DNA from: Allopusillimonas ginsengisoli
Lineage (GTDB): Bacteria > Pseudomonadota > Gammaproteobacteria > Burkholderiales > Burkholderiaceae_B
Direction of reading: 5' to 3'
Assembly: GCF_004153455.1 (NCBI RefSeq)
Contig: NZ_SDQE01000011.1
Location: 102,009-166,008, forward strand
Length of the DNA: 64,000 nucleotides
Under the pieces are notes generated by a model. The model worked only from the letters and a program-made list of their open reading frames with translations. It was not told the DNA's origin and made no database searches. This document shows, piece by piece, positions 8,831 to 17,157 of the stretch. A program made the translations under genes and the position numbers. Within the stretch, counting starts at the first letter, position 1. Each line of letters starts with the position of its first letter.

Positions 8831-10915
8831 TCAAGCAGGCTTGCGCTGCACCAGCAGGCAGCCGTCGGTTTGCACGATTGCCTCGAAGGCGGAAGTGACA
8901 AGCGTCGAGGTTTCTTTCTCGACAATCATGGCGGGTCCCTGGACGCGCATGCCTGCCGTCAGGTGATCGCGTTCCACAATATCGGCTTCGACATCCTGCT
9001 GCAGCCGCGCATCAAACAGATATCGTTTGCCCGCGGACGGCGCATCGGCGCACGCAGTGGTCGCCGGTACGGCAGGCACCGGCGGCAGCGGCGAACTGGC
9101 CTTGACCGACCAGCTGATCGTCTCGATGTCCAGGCCTTCTATGGGGCGCCCAAAGTAGCGTGCATACGTTGCCTCGAACGCCGCGCGCAAGGCGGCGACA
9201 TCGGCCAGATCCGCTTCATCTGACAGCGCAACCGGAATCTCCCAGCCCTGGCCGACATAGCGCATGTAGATCTTGGCTTCTATCACGGGCGCTTCGTCTG
9301 CGCTACGCTGGCTGACGAACTGCGTGGCTTCGTCGCGCAGCTCGTTGATGAGTGTCTTGGCGGCACTGCTGTCGAACTGGCTCAGCTTCTGATTGATGCT
9401 GCGTATGCTTTCGTAGCCAAACGGCGCGCGCAGAAAGCCAATGGCCGAGCCCACGCCCGCGCCTGGCGGCACGATAAAGCGTTCGATGCCTGTTTTTTCG
9501 CAGAGCCTGGCGGCATGCAGCGGCCCGGCGCCGCCAAAGGTGATCATGGTGTAGCTCGCGATTTCCTTGCCGTTTTCCACCGCATGCACGCGGGCTGCAT
9601 TGCTCATGTTTTCGTCGACCACTTCGGCAATGCCATAGGCGCTTTCCGCAGGAGTGAGGGTCAGGCGTTCGCCGATCTGTTTCTGCACGGCTTCGCTGGC
9701 GCGTTCGGGCGAGAGCGTGATCGAGCCGCCGGCAAAATTGTGGGGATCCAGCCGGCCGAGCAGCAGGTCGGCATCGGAGACCGTGGGCAGCTGGCCGCCG
9801 TGCTGATAGCTCGCGGGTCCGGGCTCGGAGCCGGCGCTTTGCGGGCCTACGCGAATCTGATCCATGATGTCCACCGACGCGATCGAGCCGCCGCCAGCGC
9901 CAATCTCCACCATTTCCACGACGGGAATCGAAATCGGCATGCCGCTGCCTTTCTTGAAGCGATAGGTGCGCGCGACTTCAAAGGTATTGGCGGTTTTGGG
10001 CACCTGATCATCGATCAGGCATATTTTCGCGGTGGTGCCGCCCATGTCGAAGGACAGCACAGAAGCAAGTTCGTAGCGGGCCGCGATGTAGGCGGCGAAA
10101 ATGGCGCCGCCTGCGGGCCCCGATTCGACGAGCCGGACCGGAAACCGCGACGCGCTTTCCACCGATACAATGCCCCCGCCCGAGTGCATGATGAAGACCG
10201 GGCATTGCGCGCCTGCCTCGTGTACCTTCTGGACCAGGCGGTTCAGATAGGATTCCATGCGCGGGCGCACATAGGCGTTGGCGCACACCGTATTGAAGCG
10301 TTCAAACTCGCGTATCTGCGGGGAAACCTCTGACGAAATGGAAATCGACAAATCCGGCAGGCGCTTGAGCAGGGCGTCGCGCATTTGCCGCTCGTGTTCG
10401 CCATTGACGTAGGCATGGACAAAGCCAATGGCCACGCTTTCGTAGTTGCCCTCGGCGATGCGGGTGACAAGGGCGCCGATATCCGCGGCAGAGGGCGCGA
10501 TCAATGCCTGACCCTGGGCATCCATGCGTTCGCGCAGGGTATGGCGGTCGCAGCGCGCAATGAGCGCCGGCGGCAGCTTGATGTTCAGGTCGTATTGTTC
10601 AAAGCGGTTTTCCGTTCGCATTTCGAGCACATCTCGAAAGCCTTCGGTCGTGATGAATGCCGTGCGGGCGCCTTCGCGCTCGATGAGGGCGTTGGTGGCC
10701 AGCGTCGTGCCGTGGATGATGAGGCTGATGTCTGAAAGCGCGATGCCGGCTTCTTGCGCTGCTTGTTGCAAGCCCTTGACGATGGCGCGCTCCGGGGCCT
10801 CGTAGTCGGTAAGAACCTTGACTGAATACAGCTGGTCGTCCAGCTCCAGCGCGATGTCTGTAAAGGTGCCGCCTATATCGACCCCCGCCCGCGCCTGCTT
10901 GCGTCTCGATGACAA
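8831..10915 (-). CDS. Hydantoinase A / oxoprolinase subunit
   Basis: A 694-residue HyuA-type subunit with an actin/ASKHA ATPase fold. The phosphate-binding motif GVDIGGTFTD is at residues 11-20, followed by IIHGTTLATNALIER near 65 and SFDMGGTTAKICLI near 290, and a third motif TFGGAGPLHAARL near 465. Length agrees with bacterial HyuA. The start appears to be TTG at 10915, with GGGGG six bases upstream; no in-frame ATG is available nearby. It heads an operon with hyuB and the aminotransferase, and candidate operators lie 60-85 bases upstream. Substrate could be hydantoin, oxoproline or a related lactam. Confidence 0.9.
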   Translation of the reverse strand: MSSRRKQARAGVDIGGTFTDIALELDDQLYSVKVLTDYEAPERAIVKGLQQAAQEAGIALSDISLIIHGTTLATNALIEREGARTAFITTEGFRDVLEMRTENRFEQYDLNIKLPPALIARCDRHTLRERMDAQGQALIAPSAADIGALVTRIAEGNYESVAIGFVHAYVNGEHERQMRDALLKRLPDLSISISSEVSPQIREFERFNTVCANAYVRPRMESYLNRLVQKVHEAGAQCPVFIMHSGGGIVSVESASRFPVRLVESGPAGGAIFAAYIAARYELASVLSFDMGGTTAKICLIDDQVPKTANTFEVARTYRFKKGSGMPISIPVVEMVEIGAGGGSIASVDIMDQIRVGPQSAGSEPGPASYQHGGQLPTVSDADLLLGRLDPHNFAGGSITLSPERASEAVQKQIGERLTLTPAESAYGIAEVVDENMSNAARVHAVENGKEIASYTMITFGGAGPLHAARLCEKTGIERFIVPPGAGVGSAIGFLRAPFGYESIRSINQKLSQFDSSAAKTLINELRDEATQFVSQRSADEAPVIEAKIYMRYVGQGWEIPVALSDEADLADVAALRAAFEATYARYFGRPIEGLDIETISWSVKASSPLPPVPAVPATTACADAPSAGKRYLFDARLQQDVEADIVERDHLTAGMRVQGPAMIVEKETSTLVTSAFEAIVQTDGCLLVQRKPA

Positions 10916-10977
10916 CTTGTACCCCCGTATCCATGAATAACTTGCCCGCCTGGCTGGACAGTTGCCGGGCGGGCAAG

Positions 10978-11000
10978 CAAGCTATATAGCTTGTATGATG
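10978..11000. promoter_or_regulatory. Candidate operator before the hydantoinase operon
   Basis: A perfect 16-bp palindrome CAAGCTATATAGCTTG (10978-10993) runs into the 11-mer CTTGTATGATG (10990-11000), which is also present in the TRAP promoter. This is the expected position for a repressor site controlling the minus-strand operon that starts at 10915. GntR binding is an inference. Confidence 0.5.
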
Positions 11001-11041
11001 AGGGTAATATTACTAGTGGTCAATTCATGGTTTTCCCGCGA

Positions 11042-11665
11042 TCAGGGGTTGACCATATCGACCAGTTTTTGCGCTTCTTGAATTGTGCTTTCGTAAGACC
11101 CCGTCATGCTTGGCGACGTGACATACTTGCCGCCAACGGCAATGCTGGGCGTGCCTTCGATCTTGTATTGATCGGCGAGTTCGCTGGCCCGGCTGATCTT
11201 GGTGTTGATGCCAAAGGAATTGAAGGTGTCGAGGAACTTCTGGCGGTCCACACCCTGCGTGGCGATCCAGTCGGCGATGGCGTCTGCCGTGTAGATGCGC
11301 TTGTGTTCGTTGTGAATGGCCGCAAACACCTTGTCGTGAAGGTCGAGCCTGTCCAGCGCTTCCAGTGAATAGTACAGGCGCTGAAGATCTTGCATGCTGG
11401 CGTTGAAGGCAACCGGCACGGCACGCACGACGACGTTGTCGGGTAGGGTGGCGGCCCATTTCTTGACCAGCGGTTCAATTTTGAAACAGTGCGGGCAGCT
11501 GTAGGCAAAGAATTCCAGCACTTCGATCTTGCCTGCCGTGTCCGATGGTTGGGCTGGATCCAGCGTGACATAGGCATCGGCGGCCTGGGCGGTGGGCGCC
11601 AGCAGCATGCCGGCGGCGAGCGTGGAGACCGCGAGGGCTTGAAGGAAGCGTTGTTTGATTGTCAT
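11042..11665 (-). CDS. dsbA: Thiol:disulfide interchange protein (DsbA type)
   Basis: A 207-residue periplasmic oxidoreductase that introduces disulfide bonds into exported proteins. A signal peptide spans residues 1-28 (cleavage after TAQA). The thioredoxin-fold active site is Cys57-Pro-His-Cys60 in FFAYSCPHCF, and the cis-proline loop is GTPSIAVGG near residue 170. The helical insertion between them has normal DsbA length. It ends the minus-strand set argS - SPOR protein - dsbA, spaced 58 bases from the SPOR gene, an order found in related bacteria. Confidence 0.92.
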   Translation of the reverse strand: MTIKQRFLQALAVSTLAAGMLLAPTAQAADAYVTLDPAQPSDTAGKIEVLEFFAYSCPHCFKIEPLVKKWAATLPDNVVVRAVPVAFNASMQDLQRLYYSLEALDRLDLHDKVFAAIHNEHKRIYTADAIADWIATQGVDRQKFLDTFNSFGINTKISRASELADQYKIEGTPSIAVGGKYVTSPSMTGSYESTIQEAQKLVDMVNP

Positions 11666-11723
11666 AGTAGGTTTCCGATGTCCGCAATAAAAAGCAGTTA
11701 AGACTGGAAAGGCGCCGACAAGT

Positions 11724-12410
11724 TCATGGGCGCACGACCGAGGTTTCGATTTTTTCCTGCCCCAGGCGGGCGCGCGAACGATTCATTTCATCGATCCCGC
11801 TGAAGGGGCCTACACGTACACGGTTCAGTGTACTGCCGTTCACCTGGGCTTTTTGCACCTGCGCAGGCAAACCGAGCATCACGATGCGGGCCATCACGGC
11901 CTCGGCGTCGCCCTCGGACCGGAACGCGCCGGCCTGCAGGTAGTAAGTGGTTTGCTTGCCCGCGTCGGCCGGCGCTTCCGTACCTGGGGCGGGTTTGTCG
12001 GGAGGCGGTTGTTTGGCCGGTGCGGGTGCAGCGGGCGCCTTGGGCTTGGTCAGCGTCGCGATCAGGTCGCCGATATTGTCGGGGCCGGCGGGCACGGGCG
12101 GCGGGTTGCCGTCTTGCGTGCGGCCAGGCAGCGGTGTGGTGGCCAGATCTGTCGGGCCGTCGGGGATGTTGCCCCCCGGACGGTCCTTGCCATACAGGCC
12201 GATATTGGGATCGGGAGCGTCGCGCACATCGGGCAACAGGACGTTGGCGGGGTCGCGGCTGAACTTGTCGGCGAAAGGCATGGGCACCTTGGTGACGAAA
12301 AGCGCCACCGCGACGGCCGCGATCAGCCCGAGGATGAGGCCGACGAGGATGCCAAAGAGCGTGCCGCTGCCTGAGCGCGAGCTGGACGATTTGCGACTTT
12401 TGCTGGCCAT
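11724..12410 (-). CDS. SPOR-domain protein (FtsN-like)
   Basis: A 228-residue bitopic inner-membrane protein. A basic, serine-rich N-terminus (about 1-16) precedes one transmembrane helix (about 18-42, rich in Gly/Leu/Ala). A long proline/alanine-rich linker follows (about 60-145), then a SPOR domain (about 150-228) with the pattern YYLQAGAFRSEGDAEAVMARIVM and RVRVGPFSG. SPOR domains bind denuded glycan strands at the division septum. The start lies nine bases downstream of the argS stop, so the two genes are likely co-transcribed. It may be FtsN-like, but that is not proven by sequence alone. Confidence 0.88.
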   Translation of the reverse strand: MASKSRKSSSSRSGSGTLFGILVGLILGLIAAVAVALFVTKVPMPFADKFSRDPANVLLPDVRDAPDPNIGLYGKDRPGGNIPDGPTDLATTPLPGRTQDGNPPPVPAGPDNIGDLIATLTKPKAPAAPAPAKQPPPDKPAPGTEAPADAGKQTTYYLQAGAFRSEGDAEAVMARIVMLGLPAQVQKAQVNGSTLNRVRVGPFSGIDEMNRSRARLGQEKIETSVVRP

Positions 12411-12419
12411 AAGAAGGTG

Positions 12420-14105
12420 TTACATCCTTTCGGGGGCGGAGACCCCGAGCAGTTCGAGACCGTTGGCGATCACCTGGGCGGTGGCGCGGGCCAGGCGCAG
12501 GCGCGCCAATTTGAGTGAGACGTCGTCGACCAGAACACGTTCGGCGTTATACCATGCGTGGAAGTCGGCAGCGCAATCGCGCAGCCAAAATGCCAGATGG
12601 TGCGGCGCAAGCTCTTGTGCGGCCAGCGCGATGGTTTGCGGGTATTCCGCCAGACGCTGCAGCAGGGCGAACTCGGTGGGGGCAACCAATGGCGCGACCG
12701 GCGCCTCGGGAATCCGGTCGGCGTATTCCGATGATTGCGCCAGCATCGAACAAATGCGCGCGTGCGCATACTGGATATAGTACACCGGGTTTTCGTCGCT
12801 TTTGGACAGCGCGAGGTCGATGTCGAAGACGAATTCGGAATCGGCGCGACGCTGCGCCAGAAAGTAACGCACCGCGTCGCGGCCTACCCAGTCAATCAGG
12901 TCGCGCATCGTGACATAGCTGCCGGCGCGCTTGGAAATCTTGACCTCGGCACCGTCGCGCACGACTTTGACCATTTTGTGCAGAATATAGGCCGGGAAGT
13001 CTTTGGGGATGCCGATTTCCAGGCCCTGAAGCCCGGCGCGCACGCGCGCGATCGTGCCGTGATGATCGCTGCCCTGTATGTTGATGGCGTGATGGTAGCC
13101 GCGCGTCCATTTGGCGACGTGATACGCGACATCCGGCACGAAATACGTATAGCCGCCCTCGGATTTGCGCATGACGCGATCTTTGTCGTCGCCGGTGCCC
13201 AGTTCCGTGGTGCGCAGCCACAGCGCCCCTTCGCTTTCGTAGGTATGGCCGGCGGCAATCAGTGCCTGTACGGTTTGCTCCACCCCGCCGCTGGTATACA
13301 GCGAGCTTTCGAGATAGAAATTGTCGAATTTCAAGCCGAAGGCCTGCAGGTCCAGATCCTGTTCGCGACGCAGGTACGCCACCGCGAAGCGGCGGATATC
13401 CTCAAGGCTGTCGATGTCGCCGCTGGCAGTGACCGACGCGCCATCGGCCGCCTGCACGGTTTTTTGCGCGCGAAAATCATTGGCGATATCGACGATGTAG
13501 TCGCCTTTGTAGCCGTCTGCCGGAAACTCGGCGGCTTCTGGCGCGATGCCCCGTGCACGCGCCTGCACGCTGATGGCCAGGTTGTCGATCTGGTTGCCGG
13601 CGTCGTTGTAATAGAACTCGCGGGTCACGTCGTAGCCCTGGGCGGCAAACAGGCGGCACAGCGCATCGCCCAGCGCGGCCTGGCGGGCATGGCCCACATG
13701 CAAGGGGCCTGTGGGGTTGGCGGATACGAACTCCACCAATACTTTTTCGCTGCCCTTGGGGCGAATGCCATACTGGCTGCCTTCTTGCTGGATCGCATGC
13801 AGCACGGCTTGCCGGGCTGCGGCGGTGAGGCGAAAATTGATGAACCCAGGTCCGGCGACCTCGGCGGTGTCAATCAACGCGCGCAACGCGGGCTGGGCAA
13901 GCAGGGTATCGACAATCTGTTGCGCCAATTCCCGAGGGTTGCGGCGGGCCGGCTTGGCCAGTTGCATGGCAACATTCGTGGCGATGTCGCCATGCGAGGC
14001 CACCTTGGGGCGTTCGAGCAGGACATTGGCCTGGGTATTGGGGACGATGGCGTCGACGGCAGCCCGGATGAGTGAAATTAGCTGTTGTTGTTGCCCTGGG
14101 AGCAT
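12420..14105 (-). CDS. argS: Arginyl-tRNA synthetase
   Basis: A 561-residue class I aminoacyl-tRNA synthetase that charges tRNA-Arg. The N-terminal additional domain (about 1-110) binds the tRNA D-loop. The ATP-binding HIGH motif appears as HVGH in [15 protein letters not shown] near residue 130, and a KMSK-equivalent appears as KISKRAG near 395. The C-terminal anticodon-binding domain ends in the conserved LGVSAPERM. Length is standard. It begins a likely three-gene unit with the SPOR protein and dsbA. Confident. Confidence 0.97.
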   Translation of the reverse strand: MLPGQQQQLISLIRAAVDAIVPNTQANVLLERPKVASHGDIATNVAMQLAKPARRNPRELAQQIVDTLLAQPALRALIDTAEVAGPGFINFRLTAAARQAVLHAIQQEGSQYGIRPKGSEKVLVEFVSANPTGPLHVGHARQAALGDALCRLFAAQGYDVTREFYYNDAGNQIDNLAISVQARARGIAPEAAEFPADGYKGDYIVDIANDFRAQKTVQAADGASVTASGDIDSLEDIRRFAVAYLRREQDLDLQAFGLKFDNFYLESSLYTSGGVEQTVQALIAAGHTYESEGALWLRTTELGTGDDKDRVMRKSEGGYTYFVPDVAYHVAKWTRGYHHAINIQGSDHHGTIARVRAGLQGLEIGIPKDFPAYILHKMVKVVRDGAEVKISKRAGSYVTMRDLIDWVGRDAVRYFLAQRRADSEFVFDIDLALSKSDENPVYYIQYAHARICSMLAQSSEYADRIPEAPVAPLVAPTEFALLQRLAEYPQTIALAAQELAPHHLAFWLRDCAADFHAWYNAERVLVDDVSLKLARLRLARATAQVIANGLELLGVSAPERM

Positions 14106-14509
14106 ATGGAAAATGGATAAACGTAAGAGTAATTGGCCAACCTGGGCATGGACTCGCCCGGGCCAGGCCCCGCCAGGCTCGGACGCGGCGAACCCGCTGC
14201 CGGGCTGCGTACCCCGCCTGGGCGGATCGGTTCAATCGCTTGAGGCTGCCCGATACCGCTGACCGGAAGGCCTAAATGATAGCGTGATTTCCTTGCCGTC
14301 GTCTGCGGCCGTGCGATACTGCGATCTGGCGCGCTGGCGTCGGTGCGGCCATCTGGGCGAAACGGGTTTGTATTTCACGACGTTGTGGCGCCGATGACCG
14401 CCGCTATTTTCATCTGCCTGGCGCCTGTCGCTCCCGGGCGGCTGTCGACAGCCTGAATACCCGTTTATTACATGCTCTGGACACGGCGAATATACCGAAA
14501 TGTCCCTGC
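14106..14509. other. Non-coding stretch upstream of argS and the DUF1840 gene
   Basis: About 400 bases between divergent genes. It is GC-rich, with no convincing reading frame on either strand, no tRNA and no insertion-sequence end. It should hold the argS promoter, but I cannot pick it out. Confidence 0.4.
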
Positions 14510-14538
14510 TTGGCAGTGTTCGGAACTTAGGGTAGTGT
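14510..14538 (+). promoter_or_regulatory. Putative sigma-70 promoter of the DUF1840 gene
   Basis: TTGGCA (14510-14515) and TAGTGT (14533-14538) are separated by 17 bases and lie 30 bases before the ATG at 14569. The -10 hexamer is imperfect. Confidence 0.4.
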
Positions 14539-14568
14539 ACAACTGTGTCTATCGAAAAAGGGCCACCT

Positions 14569-14913
14569 ATGCTAGTTGTCTTTCACTCCAAAGCGGCCGC
14601 CGAAGTGCTGATGTTCTCCCAGCACGCGCTACCCATCCTCAAGGCTGCCGGAAAACCATACACAGACACGCTGCCCGAACGCGGTGTGATTACCCGCGAG
14701 CAGTTGCCTGACGCCATCAAGGGCATCGAGCAGGCCATGTCGATCGACGACGAATCCGACGATGTCGATGCCGCCGACGACAGCGACTCCAAAACCCATC
14801 CCATCTCCCAGCCGGTCAGTTTTCGCCGGCGCGCATTCCCGTTGCTGGCCATGTTGCGCCTGTCTCTGGAGCACGATGCCGATGTCGTCTGGGAGCCTGC
14901 GCCCTCCTGGTAA
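14569..14913 (+). CDS. DUF1840-type small protein
   Basis: A 114-residue protein that begins MLVVFHSKAAAEVLMFSQHA, the start typical of DUF1840 proteins common in Burkholderiales. The middle is acidic (DDESDDVDAADDSDS, about residues 60-75), and the end is basic then hydrophobic (RRRAFPLLAMLRLSLEH). Function is unknown. I choose the ATG at 14569 rather than an upstream GTG at 14545, because AAAGGG precedes the ATG by six bases and the family starts there. No partner is evident. Confidence 0.82.
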   Translation: MLVVFHSKAAAEVLMFSQHALPILKAAGKPYTDTLPERGVITREQLPDAIKGIEQAMSIDDESDDVDAADDSDSKTHPISQPVSFRRRAFPLLAMLRLSLEHDADVVWEPAPSW

Positions 14914-15078
14914 CAGGCTGCGGGGAGCGCAACCCGTTGCGGCAAGGCGGGTGGACGCCTGCAGCCGCAGTGGCTCGCATCAGGGCCTTACCCGGTATAT
15001 CTCAGGCCTTGCGGCCGGCCCGCGCCAACATCAACCGTTTTGTGCTTTGTCTTTCTTGCTATTCGACCAGGGGACCCC

Positions 15079-15396
15079 ATGCGTAGCACCGTGACAATTG
15101 TTTTCAACAGCCGGCAATCCATCGAACGCAGTGTCGATGTTCAGCCCGATGATCAGGCCTCGCAGGCGGCGCGCGACTGGTTCGACGCCACCTGGACGCG
15201 GCTGGGCTGCGAGCCGCTGCGTCCCAGCGGCAAGGTATTACTGCTCGACAAGATTTTGGGCGTGGCCGACGCACTGGGCTATGCCAGCCTGTCGCAAGAC
15301 GAGGCCAGTGCGGCGGAGCTCGCCACCCAGGTTGCCCTGGCACTCGAAAAACCCCGCATCACGGTCGACCTGCCGGGGAGTGCCGTGGGCTTCTGA
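15079..15396 (+). CDS. Conserved hypothetical protein
   Basis: A 105-residue soluble protein with no signal peptide or membrane helix. AGGGGAC lies six bases upstream of the ATG at 15079, which favours that start over a GTG at 15040. The sequence starts MRSTVTIVFNSRQSIERSV and ends in a short beta-like stretch (RITVDLPGSAVGF). I do not recognise a named domain. It follows the DUF1840 gene by 165 bases and faces the ABC operon. Real coding is supported by the ribosome site and by normal codon use. Confidence 0.65.
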   Translation: MRSTVTIVFNSRQSIERSVDVQPDDQASQAARDWFDATWTRLGCEPLRPSGKVLLLDKILGVADALGYASLSQDEASAAELATQVALALEKPRITVDLPGSAVGF

Positions 15397-15476
15397 GCCG
15401 GGCAACGTGGCCGGGCGCTGGCACGGTGTTGAGCAACACGCCGTACGCGTCCTGCTGGCCCCAATGGTGATCACCC

Positions 15477-16277
15477 TTAGCGTATCCCAGCCCGCATGAA
15501 CGATTGCACAAACTGGCGCTGGAACAGCAAAAATGCCACCAGCAGCGGCGCCGCGCTCAACAGTGTTGCGGCCGTGATAACAGACCAGTCTATGCCCTGG
15601 TCCGTCGACGCAAATACTTGCAGCCCAACCGTAAGCGGCCGGGACTCCACCGAATTGGTGATGATCAATGGCCACAAAAAGTTGTTCCAGTGGTAGCTCA
15701 CTGACACCAGCCCGTAGGCGACGTAAATCGGACGCGCCAGCGGCACATACACTTTCATCAGTATCTGCCAGCGGTTGGCGCCTTCCATGCGCGCCGCTTC
15801 TTCAAGCTCGCGCGGAACCGTCTTGAATGTTTGACGCAGCAGGAAGATGCCAAAGGCCGACGCAAAATATGGCAGCCCCACCGCAAAAATCGTGTCGCGC
15901 ACACCCAGCCACGACATCAGCCGGTAGTTTTCCACGATCAGCACATCGGGCATGATCATGAGCTGCAGCAGAACCAGCATGAAGACAAAATCCCGGCCGC
16001 GGAATTCGAAGCGCGCGAACGCATAGGCGGCCAGCGTGGACAGGATGAACTGCGCCACCAGCACCATGGTCACCAGAATAAACGTGTTCAGAAAGTAGCG
16101 CGCAAAAGGCGCGGCATGCCAGGCCGTCACAAAGTTTTGCAGCGTCAGTGGCGCGGTCAGGTCGAAGTGCGTCGCGTAGGCGCCGGGGTGGAAAGCCGCC
16201 CATACCGCATAGGCCAGGGGCAGGAACCAGATGATGCCCAGCAGCCAGGCGCCCAGGGTGTCGAGTTTATTCGTCAT
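15477..16277 (-). CDS. Sugar-type ABC transporter permease (UgpE/MalG group)
   Basis: A 266-residue permease with six hydrophobic helices. The cytoplasmic EAA loop that docks with the ATPase reads ELEEAARMEGANRWQILMKVYVPLARP-like around residues 165-190, as in the carbohydrate uptake CUT1 group. The start overlaps the preceding permease gene by four bases (ATGA). It is the last gene of the LacI - phosphodiesterase - ABC operon. By resemblance and neighbourhood it belongs to a glycerol-phosphate or glycerophosphodiester importer, but the ligand is unproven. Confidence 0.88.
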   Translation of the reverse strand: MTNKLDTLGAWLLGIIWFLPLAYAVWAAFHPGAYATHFDLTAPLTLQNFVTAWHAAPFARYFLNTFILVTMVLVAQFILSTLAAYAFARFEFRGRDFVFMLVLLQLMIMPDVLIVENYRLMSWLGVRDTIFAVGLPYFASAFGIFLLRQTFKTVPRELEEAARMEGANRWQILMKVYVPLARPIYVAYGLVSVSYHWNNFLWPLIITNSVESRPLTVGLQVFASTDQGIDWSVITAATLLSAAPLLVAFLLFQRQFVQSFMRAGIR

Positions 16278-17149
16278 TGGTAATGCGTCCGGCGGTCAAG
16301 CCAGCGGAACTTGATGAGGGCGGTGATCGACAGGATCAGCAGCAGAATGACCGACAGCGTCGCGGCATAGGACGTGTCCCAGTAGCTGAAGCCCACTTCG
16401 TAGATATAGAACAGCAGCAAGGTACTGGCATTGTCCGGCCCTCCCTTGGTCATTACCAGCACGTGATCTACCAGCCTGAATGCATTGATCAGCGCGTTGA
16501 CCAGCACAAACAGCGTGGTCGGCATCAGCAAGGGCAGAAGAATGCGCCGAAAATACTGCCATCGGGATGCGCCTTCAAGAATCGCGGCTTCGCGCAACGA
16601 CGGTGACACCTGCTGCAGGGCGGCCAGATAAAAAATCATGAAAAACCCGGCTTCCTTCCAGATCGTCACCAACATGAGCGCGGGCAGGGCGGTTGAGCGG
16701 CTGCCCAGCCAGTTGGTGCTGGTGAACCCGAACAGATGTGCGATCTGGTCGAGCAGGCCGTACTGGGGCGTGTAGAAAAACAGCCAGATGTTGGCCACCG
16801 CCACCATGGGCAACACGGTGGGCGTGAAATAGGCCAGGCGCAAAAAGCCCCGCCCGGCCAGATTGCGATTGACCCACAGCGCCATGATCAGCGCCACCGC
16901 GACCGACACGGGTATCGTGACCAGCGCATAGAACAGATTGTTCCAAAGCGCCTGCCAGAACACGGGATCGTGAGACATGGCGACGTAATTGTCCGCGCCC
17001 ACGAAGACGGCGGGCCGGTTGGCTTTCGGGGTGGAAAAGAAACTGTTCCACAGCGTCGCCAGCGCCGGATAATGGGTAAAAGCGGCAAGCAGCACCATGG
17101 CTGGCAGCAAAAGCAGCCAGCCATACACCGCGTTGAGCGATGACTTCAT
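16274..17149 (-). CDS. Sugar-type ABC transporter permease (UgpA/MalF group)
   Basis: A 291-residue permease with six membrane helices and the EAA loop LREAAILEGASRWQYFRRILLPL near residue 195. Together with the following permease it forms the channel of a CUT1 importer. The first helix begins right after MKSSLNAVYG. It starts eight bases after the stop of the solute-binding protein gene and overlaps the next permease gene by four bases, which shows tight operon organisation. The typical UgpA length is about 295 residues. Confidence 0.88.
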   Translation of the reverse strand: MKSSLNAVYGWLLLLPAMVLLAAFTHYPALATLWNSFFSTPKANRPAVFVGADNYVAMSHDPVFWQALWNNLFYALVTIPVSVAVALIMALWVNRNLAGRGFLRLAYFTPTVLPMVAVANIWLFFYTPQYGLLDQIAHLFGFTSTNWLGSRSTALPALMLVTIWKEAGFFMIFYLAALQQVSPSLREAAILEGASRWQYFRRILLPLLMPTTLFVLVNALINAFRLVDHVLVMTKGGPDNASTLLLFYIYEVGFSYWDTSYAATLSVILLLILSITALIKFRWLDRRTHYQ

Positions 17150-17157
17150 GCCTGTGC

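Noticed and set aside
12735..14075. A 446-codon open frame on plus, antisense to argS
   Set aside because: It follows from GC-rich third positions of argS on the other strand; there is no ribosome site or domain. The same holds for 17140-18474 (antisense to the binding-protein gene) and 42006-43883 (antisense to the peptide-binding protein gene).
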